Source: a bacterium (GTDB lineage: Bacteria > Krumholzibacteriota > Krumholzibacteriia > LZORAL124-64-63). Taken from it: 64,000 nt of DNA. Location: contig JAIFKS010000025.1 in assembly GCA_020049465.1 (NCBI GenBank), positions 16,083 to 80,082 on the forward strand, read 5' to 3'. Below, in pieces: positions 27,486-35,999 of this stretch; the first letter of the stretch is position 1, and each line of letters begins with the position of its first letter. The notes under the pieces were generated by a model. It saw only the letters and a list, made by a program, of their open reading frames with translations. It was not told where the DNA came from and ran no database searches. A program made the position numbers and the translations under genes.

Positions 27486-29408
27486 ATGAGCCTGGCCCAT
27501 CGTCGTTATCGGCTTTCGATGTGGATACTTGCGCTGTTTCTGGCGTTCCCCGGCGTGTGCGTGACCCAGGCCGGCGAAGCGATGCCTGCGGCGGCCGCAC
27601 CGGCGATCCGCTGGCCGCTCGACCTGCCCGCGCGGTGGCTGACCAGCAACTTCATGGAGTACCGCGGCGGCCGTTACCACGCCGGAGTCGATTTCAAGAC
27701 CCGCGAGACCGACGGCTTCCCGGCGTTCGCCGTCGAGAGCGGCTGGATCTCGCGCGTGCGGGCCACTCCGGGGGGGTACGGGCGCGCCGTCTATCTCCGC
27801 GGGGACTCGGGGCGGACGTACGTCTATGCGCACCTGGGGCGCTTCAACGACCGGATCGCGGCGCTGGTGGGCGCGGCGCAGGCCCGGGAAGGCGGCTACC
27901 GCGTCGAACTGGAACCTGACGTCGGCGCATTGCCGGTCGCGCGCGGCGAGGTGTTGGGGCTGACCGGGCAGAGCGGCACCACGGGACCGCATCTGCATTT
28001 CGAGGTGCGCGACGCGGCCGGCCGGCCGATCGATCCGCTGGCGGCCGGTTTCGCCGTGCGGGATACGATCGCGCCGGTCATCCACCACCTGCGGGCGGTT
28101 CCGGCGACGGCGGCGGCACGCCTGGAGGGCGAACCGGCGGCGCGCCGGCTTCCGGTGGCGGGCCAGCCGTGGGCCGGCGGACTGGCGCCGACGCTGCGCG
28201 TGTCCGGGCCGGTGGCTTTCAGCGCCCGGATCGTCGACGGGACGGACCCGGCCGGGCACCGGCTCGAGCCCTGGCTGATCGAACTGCGGCTCGACGGCGA
28301 GGTCGTCTATCGCCGGGCCAACGAGACCTTCGATTTCGCGGCCAATGCGCAGCAGCGGCTGGAGTGGCTGGAAGGCGCCGGCCTGCGCGAACAGTGGCTG
28401 CACAGGGCGCCGGGCGTGGCGGTCGCCGGCCGCGAAGGCGGCGAGTGGTTCCTCGGCGCGGACGGACAGGGGCTGAGCGATGGGCGCCACCAGCTGGAAC
28501 TGGTCGCGATCGACCGGGCCGGCAACCGGTCCGCCATCGCCTGGGAACTGGTGGTGGCCGCGCCGGGCGTCGGGCAGCCGGTACCCGCGCCCGCCTGGAG
28601 TGCGGATCCGGTGGCCATCACGGTGGACGGGAACAGCGGAGAGATGGTCGTCCTGACGCCGCTGTTCGCGATCCTGCCCGCAGCCGTGCCGGGCGTCGAG
28701 GTGCTCCGTCTCGGTCCCGGCGACGGCGGCGGAGTCCTGGCTCCGGTGTGCGTTGTCTCTGTCCGCACGCCAATGGTCCCGGCGCAGCGCCGGCAGGCCG
28801 CCGCGCAGGGCCTGGTCCCGGCTGGCGGCGCCGTCCGCTGGGACGCCGCAGCCTGGCCCGTCGAGGGCGCACCGCTGGTCGCAATCGGGAGCGACCTGAT
28901 TCCGGGCGGGATTCCCGCCGACGGTTCGGCGGACGAAAGCGCGTCGATGTACCGCTGGGAAGATCCGGTCTGGGCTGTGGCCGGACCGCTGCTGCCGCCG
29001 GCGAGCGATGGCGGCGCCTGGCGTTTCGCGCTGGCGAAGCCCGGCCTGCATGCGGCGATGCGCGACACGCTGGCGCCGTTCATTGCCGCCGGCGATCTGG
29101 ACGTCGCGCCGCATCCCGGCTTCGGGGGTGCCATCGCCGGCGTGACCTCGCCGCGCTGGTCGATCCTGCCGGTGGGCGTGACCGATGCCGGCTCGGGCGT
29201 GGCGGCCGCGTCGATCGCGGCCCGGTGGGACGGCCGGCCGCTCGTCGTGGAGCCGGATCTGCTGCGCGACCGCGTCCTGGTCGAGCTTCCGGACAGTACG
29301 AGGGCGGGGGACCATGTGCTCGAACTCGAGGTCGCCGACGGCGCCGGCCACCGGACCCGAAGGACTCTGGCGGTGAGGTGCGGACCGGCCGGGACGACCG
29401 GACCGTGA
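27486..29408 (+). CDS. Secreted M23-family metallopeptidase
   Basis: A 640-residue exported protein with a signal peptide (about residues 1-29). Residues about 45-190 form an M23/LytM peptidase domain with zinc ligands His65 and Asp69 (YHAGVDF) and His171, and catalytic His116 and His169 (YVYAHLG and PHLHFEV). The active site is therefore complete, and peptidoglycan endopeptidase activity is plausible. The remaining 450 residues are beta-rich and end in an Ig-like module (ADGAGHRTRRTLAVRCG), likely a substrate- or surface-binding part. It starts at ATG 27486 with aagga upstream. The next gene follows after about 120 bases. Confidence 0.9.
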   Translation: MSLAHRRYRLSMWILALFLAFPGVCVTQAGEAMPAAAAPAIRWPLDLPARWLTSNFMEYRGGRYHAGVDFKTRETDGFPAFAVESGWISRVRATPGGYGRAVYLRGDSGRTYVYAHLGRFNDRIAALVGAAQAREGGYRVELEPDVGALPVARGEVLGLTGQSGTTGPHLHFEVRDAAGRPIDPLAAGFAVRDTIAPVIHHLRAVPATAAARLEGEPAARRLPVAGQPWAGGLAPTLRVSGPVAFSARIVDGTDPAGHRLEPWLIELRLDGEVVYRRANETFDFAANAQQRLEWLEGAGLREQWLHRAPGVAVAGREGGEWFLGADGQGLSDGRHQLELVAIDRAGNRSAIAWELVVAAPGVGQPVPAPAWSADPVAITVDGNSGEMVVLTPLFAILPAAVPGVEVLRLGPGDGGGVLAPVCVVSVRTPMVPAQRRQAAAQGLVPAGGAVRWDAAAWPVEGAPLVAIGSDLIPGGIPADGSADESASMYRWEDPVWAVAGPLLPPASDGGAWRFALAKPGLHAAMRDTLAPFIAAGDLDVAPHPGFGGAIAGVTSPRWSILPVGVTDAGSGVAAASIAARWDGRPLVVEPDLLRDRVLVELPDSTRAGDHVLELEVADGAGHRTRRTLAVRCGPAGTTGP

Positions 29409-29532
29409 CCGCGATCGACCGTGGCGAGCTCCCTGGTCGAGGCTTAAGATGGGCGGGATATGGCCGAACCCATTTTGATCACTGAACTTGACTGACGGAT
29501 GACGGTAACGCCGCCGCCCGAGAGGAACCTGC

Positions 29533-30780
29533 ATGCGCATCGCCTTCGTGGCCCAGCCGATCGACGCCGTGCTGCCGCCGCATCCGAATTCGATCGGGCT
29601 GATCGTGCACCACACGGCGCGGCGGCTCGTCGGCCGGCACGAGGTGACGATCATCGTCAACCGCCGGCACAACCGGCCGGAGAACCGGTACGACGACGGC
29701 ATCGAGTACCGGTTCGCCGACGACTGGCCCGACACCGCGGTGCTGGAACGGCTGGCAAAGTACCCCAACTACATTTCCCAGGAGCGCATCGTGCGCTCGG
29801 GACTGTACTACGGGGGCTATGCGCGCTCGGTGGCGCGCCAGCTTCGCGGCGGCCGCTACGACTGGGTGCACGTCCTGAATTTCTCGAATTTCCTGCCGGT
29901 GCTGCGGCGGGTCGCTCCGCGCTCTCGGTTCTCGCTGGAAATGCAGTGCGAATGGCTGACGCAGTTCGATGCCGGCAGCGTGCGGCGCCGCCTGCGTTGC
30001 GCCGACCTGATCACAGGTTCGAGCGGCTACATCGCCGACCTCATCCGCCAGGCGCACCCGCACGTGGACGATTTCTGCGTGCCTCTGTACAACGGCTTCG
30101 AGCCCGAGCGCTTTCCCGACGCGTTGGAGGCGAGGCGCGGTCGCACGCCGAAGACGGTGCTGTTCGTCGGGCGCCTGTCGCCCGAAAAGGGCGTCCACAC
30201 GCTGCTCGAGGCGATGGATCAGGTCTGCCGTCAGCGGCCGGATGTCCGGCTGGATCTGGTGGGACCGCAGGCTTCGCTGCCGCTGGAGTACATCGTCGGC
30301 ATCAGCGACCAGCCCCGCGTGCGCGCCCTGGCCGCCTACTACGACGGTACGGTCTGCAGCGACTACCAGGCCTGGCTGCGCGCGCGCGCCGAACAGGGAG
30401 CGCTGGCCGGGCGCGTGCGCTTCGTCGGCCCGGTGCCGCAGCAGGAACTGGGTTCGCTCTACGCCGGCGCCGACGTCCTGGCCAACCCTTCGTTCAGCGA
30501 GTCGTTCGGCATGAGCCTGGTGGAAGGCATGTCGACCGGATTGCCCACCGTGGCCACGCGCGTGGGCGGCATGCCGGAAATCGTGGTGCCCGGCGTCACG
30601 GGATTCCTGCGGGAATCGGGCGATGTCGACGGGCTGGCGGCCGACCTGCTGGACTGCCTCGGCTCGGCGGGCCGGCGCGACGCACTGGGCGCCGCCGGCC
30701 GGAAGCGGGCCCTCGACGTGTTCACCTGGGAGGCCCGGGCGCGTCGGCTGGAAGAACTGTTCGCGCGGCCGGCATCGTGA
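29533..30780 (+). CDS. GT4-family glycosyltransferase
   Basis: GT-B fold glycosyltransferase of 415 residues. The C-terminal nucleotide-sugar domain has the GT4 landmarks LFVGRLSPEKGVHTLLEAM (about residues 212-230) and the E-x7-E motif within SESFGMSLVEGMSTGLPTVATR, followed by GGMPEIVVPGVTGFL. The N-terminal acceptor domain begins directly at the start (MRIAFVAQPIDAV) with no signal peptide, so it acts on the cytoplasmic side. An unusually long insert (about residues 248-290, between LVGP and ARAEQG) interrupts the donor domain. ATG at 29533 follows agaggaac. It heads a set of four coupled genes. Confidence 0.92.
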   Translation: MRIAFVAQPIDAVLPPHPNSIGLIVHHTARRLVGRHEVTIIVNRRHNRPENRYDDGIEYRFADDWPDTAVLERLAKYPNYISQERIVRSGLYYGGYARSVARQLRGGRYDWVHVLNFSNFLPVLRRVAPRSRFSLEMQCEWLTQFDAGSVRRRLRCADLITGSSGYIADLIRQAHPHVDDFCVPLYNGFEPERFPDALEARRGRTPKTVLFVGRLSPEKGVHTLLEAMDQVCRQRPDVRLDLVGPQASLPLEYIVGISDQPRVRALAAYYDGTVCSDYQAWLRARAEQGALAGRVRFVGPVPQQELGSLYAGADVLANPSFSESFGMSLVEGMSTGLPTVATRVGGMPEIVVPGVTGFLRESGDVDGLAADLLDCLGSAGRRDALGAAGRKRALDVFTWEARARRLEELFARPAS

Positions 30781-31637
30781 CGACTCGGCAGAGGACCGGG
30801 GGCCGCCTGCGGGCCGCCGCGCGGTCGGCGGTCGAAGGGCTGGCCTCCCGGCTGGCGCGGCCGCTGCCTGCCGCCGACCTGGCCGCTCCGGCCGTCGTGT
30901 TCGCCCCGCACCAGGACGACGAAACGCTCGGCTGCGGCGGACTCATCGCGCTGAAGCGCGCCGCCGGAGTTCCGGTCACCGTCGTGTTCGTGACCGACGG
31001 CCGGACATCTCACGCGCCGTTCCTGGATGGCGACACGCTGGCCCGGCGCCGGCGGGACGAAGCGGTGGCCGCCTGCGGCGCGCTCGGCGTGGCGGCGGAG
31101 CAGGTCGTCTTCCTGGAATTCCGCGACGGCGAATTGACCGCGCACGTGGAGGCTGCCGCCGAGCGCATCGCGGGGCTGCTGCGCGAGCGGGTCGATCATC
31201 TGCTGTTGGCTCCGTACCGCGGCGACACCACCGCCGACCACCGCGCCACGCTCGACGCCGTGCTGGGCGCCGTTGCGCGGCTGGAGCCGGGACGGACCCT
31301 GACGCTGCTCGAATACCCGGTCTGGTTCTGGCACCATTGGCCGTGGGTCTGCCCGCCGGTGGCGCGGCGCCTGCACCTGCCGCGCGTGGTCGTGCAGGGG
31401 CTGACCGCGGCGGGCTGCCGGCTGCGCGACCTCCGGTACCGGGTCGACGTCTCGGAAGTGCTCACGATCAAACGCCGCGCCCTGGCCTGCCATGCCACGC
31501 AGACCGCGCGGCCGGCCGATCAGCCCGGTTGGCCGGTGCTCGCCGATGTCGCGGGCGGCCAATGGCTGGCCGTCTTCTTCAGCGGGCGCGAACACTACCG
31601 TCGCCGCCGGCTCGCGCCGGGCCGGGCGAGGCGCTGA
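30777..31637 (+). CDS. PIG-L family deacetylase
   Basis: Member of the PIG-L/LmbE zinc-dependent N-acetylglucosamine deacetylase family (286 residues). The metal motif reads PHQDDETLGCGG (His45, Asp47, Asp48), with the usual HPDDE proline replaced by Gln46. The second part of the site is ADHRAT near residue 155. Such enzymes remove acetyl groups from GlcNAc linked to lipids, inositol or small molecules. The start is GTG at 30777, overlapping the glycosyltransferase stop by three bases; the ribosome binding site is weak, so coupling is likely. An arginine-rich tail ends the protein. Confidence 0.85.
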   Translation: MTTRQRTGGRLRAAARSAVEGLASRLARPLPAADLAAPAVVFAPHQDDETLGCGGLIALKRAAGVPVTVVFVTDGRTSHAPFLDGDTLARRRRDEAVAACGALGVAAEQVVFLEFRDGELTAHVEAAAERIAGLLRERVDHLLLAPYRGDTTADHRATLDAVLGAVARLEPGRTLTLLEYPVWFWHHWPWVCPPVARRLHLPRVVVQGLTAAGCRLRDLRYRVDVSEVLTIKRRALACHATQTARPADQPGWPVLADVAGGQWLAVFFSGREHYRRRRLAPGRARR

Positions 31638-31656
31638 ACCCGGCGAAAGCAGGATC

Positions 31657-32454
31657 ATGAACCACACCTGGCGATCACGGCTGCGGGCGGCGGTCCGGCG
31701 CGCACTGCCCGAGCGTCCCGGCCGTCTGACCGAAGGCCCGGGCCTTGGGCTGCGCTTCGCGCCGGGCCCCGGCAATCCCGACTACGCCACCGGCGCCAAC
31801 GAACGGCCCGTGCAGGCGGCGCTGGCCGAGGTCCTGCGACCGGGCGCAACCGTCATCGACATCGGCGCCAACGTGGGTTTCCTGTCGGTGATCGCCGCGC
31901 ATCTGGTCGGCCCGGCGGGCCGCGTCATCGCCTTCGAGCCGGTGCCGGCCAACGCGCGCCAGATCCGGCGCAACGCGCGTCTGAACCGGATGGGGCATCT
32001 CGAAGTGGTGGAGTCGGCGGTCGGCGACCGCACCGGCACGGCGACGCTGGTACTGGCGCGGCACGCGGGCGGCGCATCGCTCGCCGGGGCCGACCTTCCT
32101 CCCGATGCCTGCGGCGAGCTGCAGGTGCCGCTGACGACTCTCGACGACTGGCTGGCCGGTCCGGAGGCGCCCCGGCCGTCGCTGGTGAAGATCGACGTCG
32201 AAGGCGCGGAACTGGCGGTGCTGCGCGGCATGGCCGCCACCGTGGACCGCGATCGGCCCGCGCTGTTGATCGAACTGGACGATCCGGCCTCGGCCGGCGC
32301 CGAAGCCAAGGCCGAAGGCTGCCGTGCCTTCTGCGTCGAACACCGCTACCATGTGCGGCGGTTGCCGGACGCCTATCCAGGCATCGCCTGGCAGGTGATC
32401 CATCTGCTGGCGACGCCATTGGGCCGTGAGCCGGCGCGAGAGGGGCATTCATGA
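31657..32454 (+). CDS. FkbM-family methyltransferase
   Basis: SAM-dependent O-methyltransferase of the FkbM family (265 residues), common in gene sets that decorate surface glycans and natural products. The SAM site is VIDIGANVGFLSVIAAHLVGP (residues about 66-86), followed by AFEPVPANARQIRRNARLN and the FkbM signature SLVKIDVEGAELAVLRGM. The first 40 residues are basic and not conserved. ATG at 31657 has agga close by. The last codons overlap the next gene by four bases (ATGA), so glycosyl transfer, deacetylation and methylation are encoded in one unit. Confidence 0.88.
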   Translation: MNHTWRSRLRAAVRRALPERPGRLTEGPGLGLRFAPGPGNPDYATGANERPVQAALAEVLRPGATVIDIGANVGFLSVIAAHLVGPAGRVIAFEPVPANARQIRRNARLNRMGHLEVVESAVGDRTGTATLVLARHAGGASLAGADLPPDACGELQVPLTTLDDWLAGPEAPRPSLVKIDVEGAELAVLRGMAATVDRDRPALLIELDDPASAGAEAKAEGCRAFCVEHRYHVRRLPDAYPGIAWQVIHLLATPLGREPAREGHS

Positions 32455-34751
32455 TCTCATCCGCACGATGGGCCATCGCCGCCGTCGCTTTGGCGGCCAT
32501 GATTCCCGCCGGCGGCTGCGGCGGCAAATCAAACGACTATGCGCCCCCGGTGTCCCCCTATGTGGAGGGCCCGGTCGTCTTCCGCCACCGCGTCGTCGAT
32601 CCCGCTCCGCCCGGGGGCGAGGACTGCTGCACCGATGTCTGCGCCGCCGGCGACCTGGACGGAGACGGCTATGCCGATCTGGTGCTGGGCGGCGAACACG
32701 CCGACGGGCCGGGGCTGTTCTGGTACCGGTACCCTCTGTGGGACAAGCGGGCGCTGGCCAGCGGCGAATTCACCACCGACATGCAGCTAGCCGATCTGGA
32801 CGGCGACGGGCGCCTGGACGTCGTCGTCGGCGACATGGGCAACGGCCTGGTCTGGTTGCGCAATCCGGGAGACCTGAAAGCGGATTGGGATTCGCAGCTC
32901 ATCGGCCCCGGATACGTGCACGATCTGGAAGCCGGCGACATCGACGGGGACGGCGACATCGACCTGGTCACCTGCGACAAGGAGGCTGTGCGCGTCTGGC
33001 TGCAGACCGCCGCCGGCGTCTGGCAGCCCCGCGTGCTGATCGAGCGCGACGGCGAAGGCACTCATCTGGCGGATCTGGACCGCGACGGCGACCTGGATCT
33101 GGTGCTGGGCGGGCTCTGGTTCGAAGCGCCCGCCGATCCGCTGGCCGGCCCGTGGACGCGCCACGACTTCGCGCCAGCGTGGAACAAGGACGCGCGCGTG
33201 CAGACCGGCGACATCGACGGCGACGGGCGCCTGGACGTCGCGCTGACCGCTTCCGAAGGCGAAGGACCGATCGCCTGGTTCGCCGCGCCGGCCGACCCGC
33301 GCGACGGCGGCTGGACCGAGCACCGCGTGGGCGCCCTGACGCTGACCGGCGCCCACAGCCTGCAACTGGGCGACTTCGACGGCGACGGCGACCTGGATCT
33401 GGCCACGGCCGAGATGCACACCGGCGGCCGGCGGGTGCTGCTCTATCTGCAGGACGCCGGCCTCTGGCAGGAGGAACAGCTGGCGTCCACCGGCTCGCAC
33501 AACCTGCGCGCGTTCGATCTGGGCCATGACGGAGACCTCGATCTGGCCGGCAAGAACTACGCCGGTGAAGGCCGCGTGTTCGAGTTGTGGGAGAATCAGC
33601 GAATCGAGCAGGCTCTGCGACCTGCTTTCGCGACCGACGCAGCCGGCGCCGTGGCCGGCGCCTGGCCGTACGAACCGATCGATGCTGCGCGCGGCGACGA
33701 CCAGTACGGGACGATGGGGCTGGTGTTCTGCGACGCCGACCACGACGGCCGGCCGGATGTCGTGGCCGGAGGCCTGCTTTATCTCAACCGCGGGGGCTCC
33801 GGCCACCCCTGGCAGCGGGTGGCCCTGCCGGCGGGTGTCGACGTGTTCTTCACGGAGGACATCGACGGCGATCCGCTGACCGATCTGGTCGGGTTCCGCG
33901 GCGAGCAGGCGCTGTGGCTCGAGGCGACCGACCCCGGGGCGACGGCCTGGACCGAGCGCGTGGTTGCGGCCGTGCCGCAGGGGCGCTCCCAGGGGGCGGT
34001 GGCCACGCAACTGGTGCCCGGCGGGCCGCCGGAGCTGGCCTTCACGCGCGGCATGCACCTGTGCTTCCTGCAGCTTCCGGACGACCGCGGTCAGTCGTGG
34101 CAGCTGACCACGGTGGCCGACCCCACGGAAGAGGAGGCGGTCGCCGCGCTCGACGTGGACGGCGACGGGACGGTCGATCTGGTCACCTCGACGCGCGACG
34201 GTTTCAGCCTGGTCGCCTTCCTGAATCCGGGGCCGGGGGCTGCCGCGGCCGGCGGTTGGCCGTCGCGCATCCTGGCCACGACGCCCGGGCGGGCCGACCG
34301 CATCATCCCCGCCGACATGGACGGCGACGGACGGCTGGACCTGGTCGTGACCGAGGAGTCGATGGATCTGGAATACAACGCCGCAGTGGCCTGGTTCGGC
34401 GCGCCAGCGGCCGCCGGCGGCGGCCCCTGGCGGCGCCACGCCCTGGCGGTGGTGCGTTCGGCCAACAGCCTGGACGTGGCCGATTTCAACGGCGACGGGC
34501 GCCCGGACCTCGCGGTCGCCGAGCACACGGACATGCAACCGGACCAGGTGGCGGCGGACAACCGCACCTTTCTGCTGCTGAACGCCGGGCCGCAGGACAG
34601 GTGGCCCGCCGTGGCTGTCGACCAGGGCCCGCGTTCGAGCCATCTGGGTGCCCGGGCCTGCGATCTGGACGGCGACGGCGACCTGGACCTGGTTTCCACG
34701 GCCTGGCGGCAGTATCGGACCCTGCACGCCTGGTACAATCCGGGCGGGTGA
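32451..34751 (+). CDS. FG-GAP/VCBS-repeat lipoprotein
   Basis: A 766-residue envelope lipoprotein. The signal peptide ends in the lipobox PAGGC (Cys23). The rest is a series of FG-GAP/VCBS blades, each with a calcium-type loop of the form DxDGDGxxD; I count about 13 such loops, from DLDGDGYAD near residue 70 to DLDGDGDLD near residue 750. This indicates one or two seven-bladed propellers on the cell surface or in the periplasm. Tryptophan- and arginine-containing strands between loops are also repeated. Because it is coupled to the FkbM gene it may bind or present the glycan made by the preceding genes; that is inference. Confidence 0.88.
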   Translation: MISSARWAIAAVALAAMIPAGGCGGKSNDYAPPVSPYVEGPVVFRHRVVDPAPPGGEDCCTDVCAAGDLDGDGYADLVLGGEHADGPGLFWYRYPLWDKRALASGEFTTDMQLADLDGDGRLDVVVGDMGNGLVWLRNPGDLKADWDSQLIGPGYVHDLEAGDIDGDGDIDLVTCDKEAVRVWLQTAAGVWQPRVLIERDGEGTHLADLDRDGDLDLVLGGLWFEAPADPLAGPWTRHDFAPAWNKDARVQTGDIDGDGRLDVALTASEGEGPIAWFAAPADPRDGGWTEHRVGALTLTGAHSLQLGDFDGDGDLDLATAEMHTGGRRVLLYLQDAGLWQEEQLASTGSHNLRAFDLGHDGDLDLAGKNYAGEGRVFELWENQRIEQALRPAFATDAAGAVAGAWPYEPIDAARGDDQYGTMGLVFCDADHDGRPDVVAGGLLYLNRGGSGHPWQRVALPAGVDVFFTEDIDGDPLTDLVGFRGEQALWLEATDPGATAWTERVVAAVPQGRSQGAVATQLVPGGPPELAFTRGMHLCFLQLPDDRGQSWQLTTVADPTEEEAVAALDVDGDGTVDLVTSTRDGFSLVAFLNPGPGAAAAGGWPSRILATTPGRADRIIPADMDGDGRLDLVVTEESMDLEYNAAVAWFGAPAAAGGGPWRRHALAVVRSANSLDVADFNGDGRPDLAVAEHTDMQPDQVAADNRTFLLLNAGPQDRWPAVAVDQGPRSSHLGARACDLDGDGDLDLVSTAWRQYRTLHAWYNPGG

Positions 34752-34786
34752 CCCCGGACCGGCGCAATCAGCGGTCGGAATTCAAG

Positions 34787-34815
34787 TTGCGATGGAAGCG
34801 GTCGATGCCTAGGCT
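34787..34815 (+). promoter_or_regulatory. Candidate promoter of the epimerase-like SDR gene
   Basis: TTGCGA (34787-34792), a 17-base spacer and TAGGCT (34810-34815) lie 85 bases before the ATG at 34900. Match and spacing are acceptable for sigma70 but the boxes are not full consensus. Confidence 0.4.
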
Positions 34816-34899
34816 GGGACCGCCGGACGCCGTGCGCTGGGAAAGCAAGTCGGCGCGCGGCCTCTCGGCCCATTCAGTCCGTGATTGGAGAAGGATCCG

Positions 34900-35832
34900 A
34901 TGCCGAACATTCTGGTGACCGGCGGCGCCGGCAACATCGCCAGCGCCCTGGCGACGCGTCTGGCGTCCGACGCCAAGAACTTCGTGGTGGTGGCGGACAA
35001 CCTGCTGACCGGCAGCCTGAAGAAGGTGCCGACCCACCTGCCGAACGTCCGCTTCGTCAAGTGCGACGTGAACCGCTGGGAGGACATCGGCCCGCTGTTC
35101 TTCGTGCACAACTTCGAGTTCGTGTTCCACTTCGCGGCCGTGGTCGGCGTGCAGCGCACGCTGGCCAATCCGCTGATGGTGCTGGACGACATCAAGGGCT
35201 TCGAGAACGTGCTCAAGCTGAGCAAGAACACCGGCGTCAGTCGTGTGTATTTCTCCTCGTCCAGCGAAGTCTACGGCGAGCCGTTCGAGATCCCGCAGAA
35301 CGAGAAGACCACGCCGTTGAATTCGCGGTTGCCGTACGCCGTGGTCAAGAACGTGGGCGAGGCCTACCTGACCTCGTACCAGCGCGAATACGCGCTGCCG
35401 TACACCATCTTCCGTTTCTTCAACACCTATGGTCCGAACCAGACCGAGGACTTCGTGCTGCCGCGTTTCGTGCGGTTGGCCATGCGCGGCGAACCGCTGA
35501 CGATCTACGGTGACGGCGGGCAGACCCGCACGTTCTGCTACGTGGACGACACCGTCGGCGCCATCCTGAGCGCGCACTACCGCCGGGCCTTCGTCAACGA
35601 CGTGGTCAACGTGGGCGGAGCCGAAGAGATCAGCATCCGCGCGATGGCCGAACTGGTGATCGAGGTCTGCGGGTCGCGTTCGGAATTGCAGTTCCTGCCG
35701 CCGCTGGCCGAGGGCGACATGACGCGCCGCTGCCCGGACGTGACGAAGATGCTCACGCTGCTGGACCGGCCGCCGGTCACCCTGCGCGAGGGCATCGCGA
35801 AACTGCGTGATCATTTCGCGGCAGGCCATTAG
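34900..35832 (+). CDS. NAD-dependent epimerase/dehydratase-family protein (extended SDR)
   Basis: Extended short-chain dehydrogenase of 310 residues, similar to UDP-glucose 4-epimerase, UDP-glucuronate decarboxylase and related sugar-nucleotide enzymes. The Rossmann motif is TGGAGNIAS (residues 7-15; the usual Phe-Ile-Gly is Asn-Ile-Ala). The catalytic set is Ser in FSSSSEVYG, Tyr146 and Lys150 (YAVVK). The YGDGGQTRTFCYVDD segment closes the substrate pocket. The in-frame TTG at 34885 is not used because ggagaagga directly precedes ATG 34900. It probably supplies a nucleotide sugar to the glycosylation genes upstream; exact chemistry is open. Confidence 0.88.
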   Translation: MPNILVTGGAGNIASALATRLASDAKNFVVVADNLLTGSLKKVPTHLPNVRFVKCDVNRWEDIGPLFFVHNFEFVFHFAAVVGVQRTLANPLMVLDDIKGFENVLKLSKNTGVSRVYFSSSSEVYGEPFEIPQNEKTTPLNSRLPYAVVKNVGEAYLTSYQREYALPYTIFRFFNTYGPNQTEDFVLPRFVRLAMRGEPLTIYGDGGQTRTFCYVDDTVGAILSAHYRRAFVNDVVNVGGAEEISIRAMAELVIEVCGSRSELQFLPPLAEGDMTRRCPDVTKMLTLLDRPPVTLREGIAKLRDHFAAGH

Positions 35833-35878
35833 GCGGTCGGGAAGCCCGCTCGCGGGCGCCGTTCGCTGAACCCCCGTG

Positions 35879-35912
35879 ATCGCCCGCGGCCGCCATTGTG
35901 ACCGCGGGCGAT
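35879..35912. repeat. Perfect 11-bp inverted repeat overlapping the dnaE promoter
   Basis: Arms 35879-35889 (atcgcccgcgg) and 35902-35912 (ccgcgggcgat) flank a 12-base loop. The loop contains most of the -35 box of the dnaE promoter, and the right arm lies in its spacer. It could end transcription of the SDR gene, although no U tract follows, or be an operator for a dimeric regulator. A smaller hairpin (35844-35857) lies between it and the SDR stop. Confidence 0.45.
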
Positions 35913-35924
35913 TCCTGTTATCTT
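35896..35924 (+). promoter_or_regulatory. Candidate promoter of dnaE
   Basis: TTGTGA (35896-35901), a 17-base spacer and TATCTT (35919-35924) lie about 75 bases ahead of the dnaE ATG. Both boxes and the spacing are good for sigma70. It overlaps the inverted repeat at 35879-35912. Confidence 0.5.
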
Positions 35925-35999
35925 CGCCCCGCCGCCGACCCTGCGCGGCGCCCGCACCCCTGACCGATGTACCGCCGCGAAAGTTCCCAGAAGGCTGCC

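Noticed and set aside
27450..29768. Open frame of 772 codons on the minus strand opposite the M23 peptidase gene.
   Set aside because: No recognisable domain, Arg/Pro-rich composition; the plus-strand gene has a complete active site.
32640..34730. Recurrent ggcgacggcgac words, as a DNA repeat array or CRISPR.
   Set aside because: They encode the DxDGDG calcium loops of the FG-GAP protein at irregular intervals; there are no spacers.
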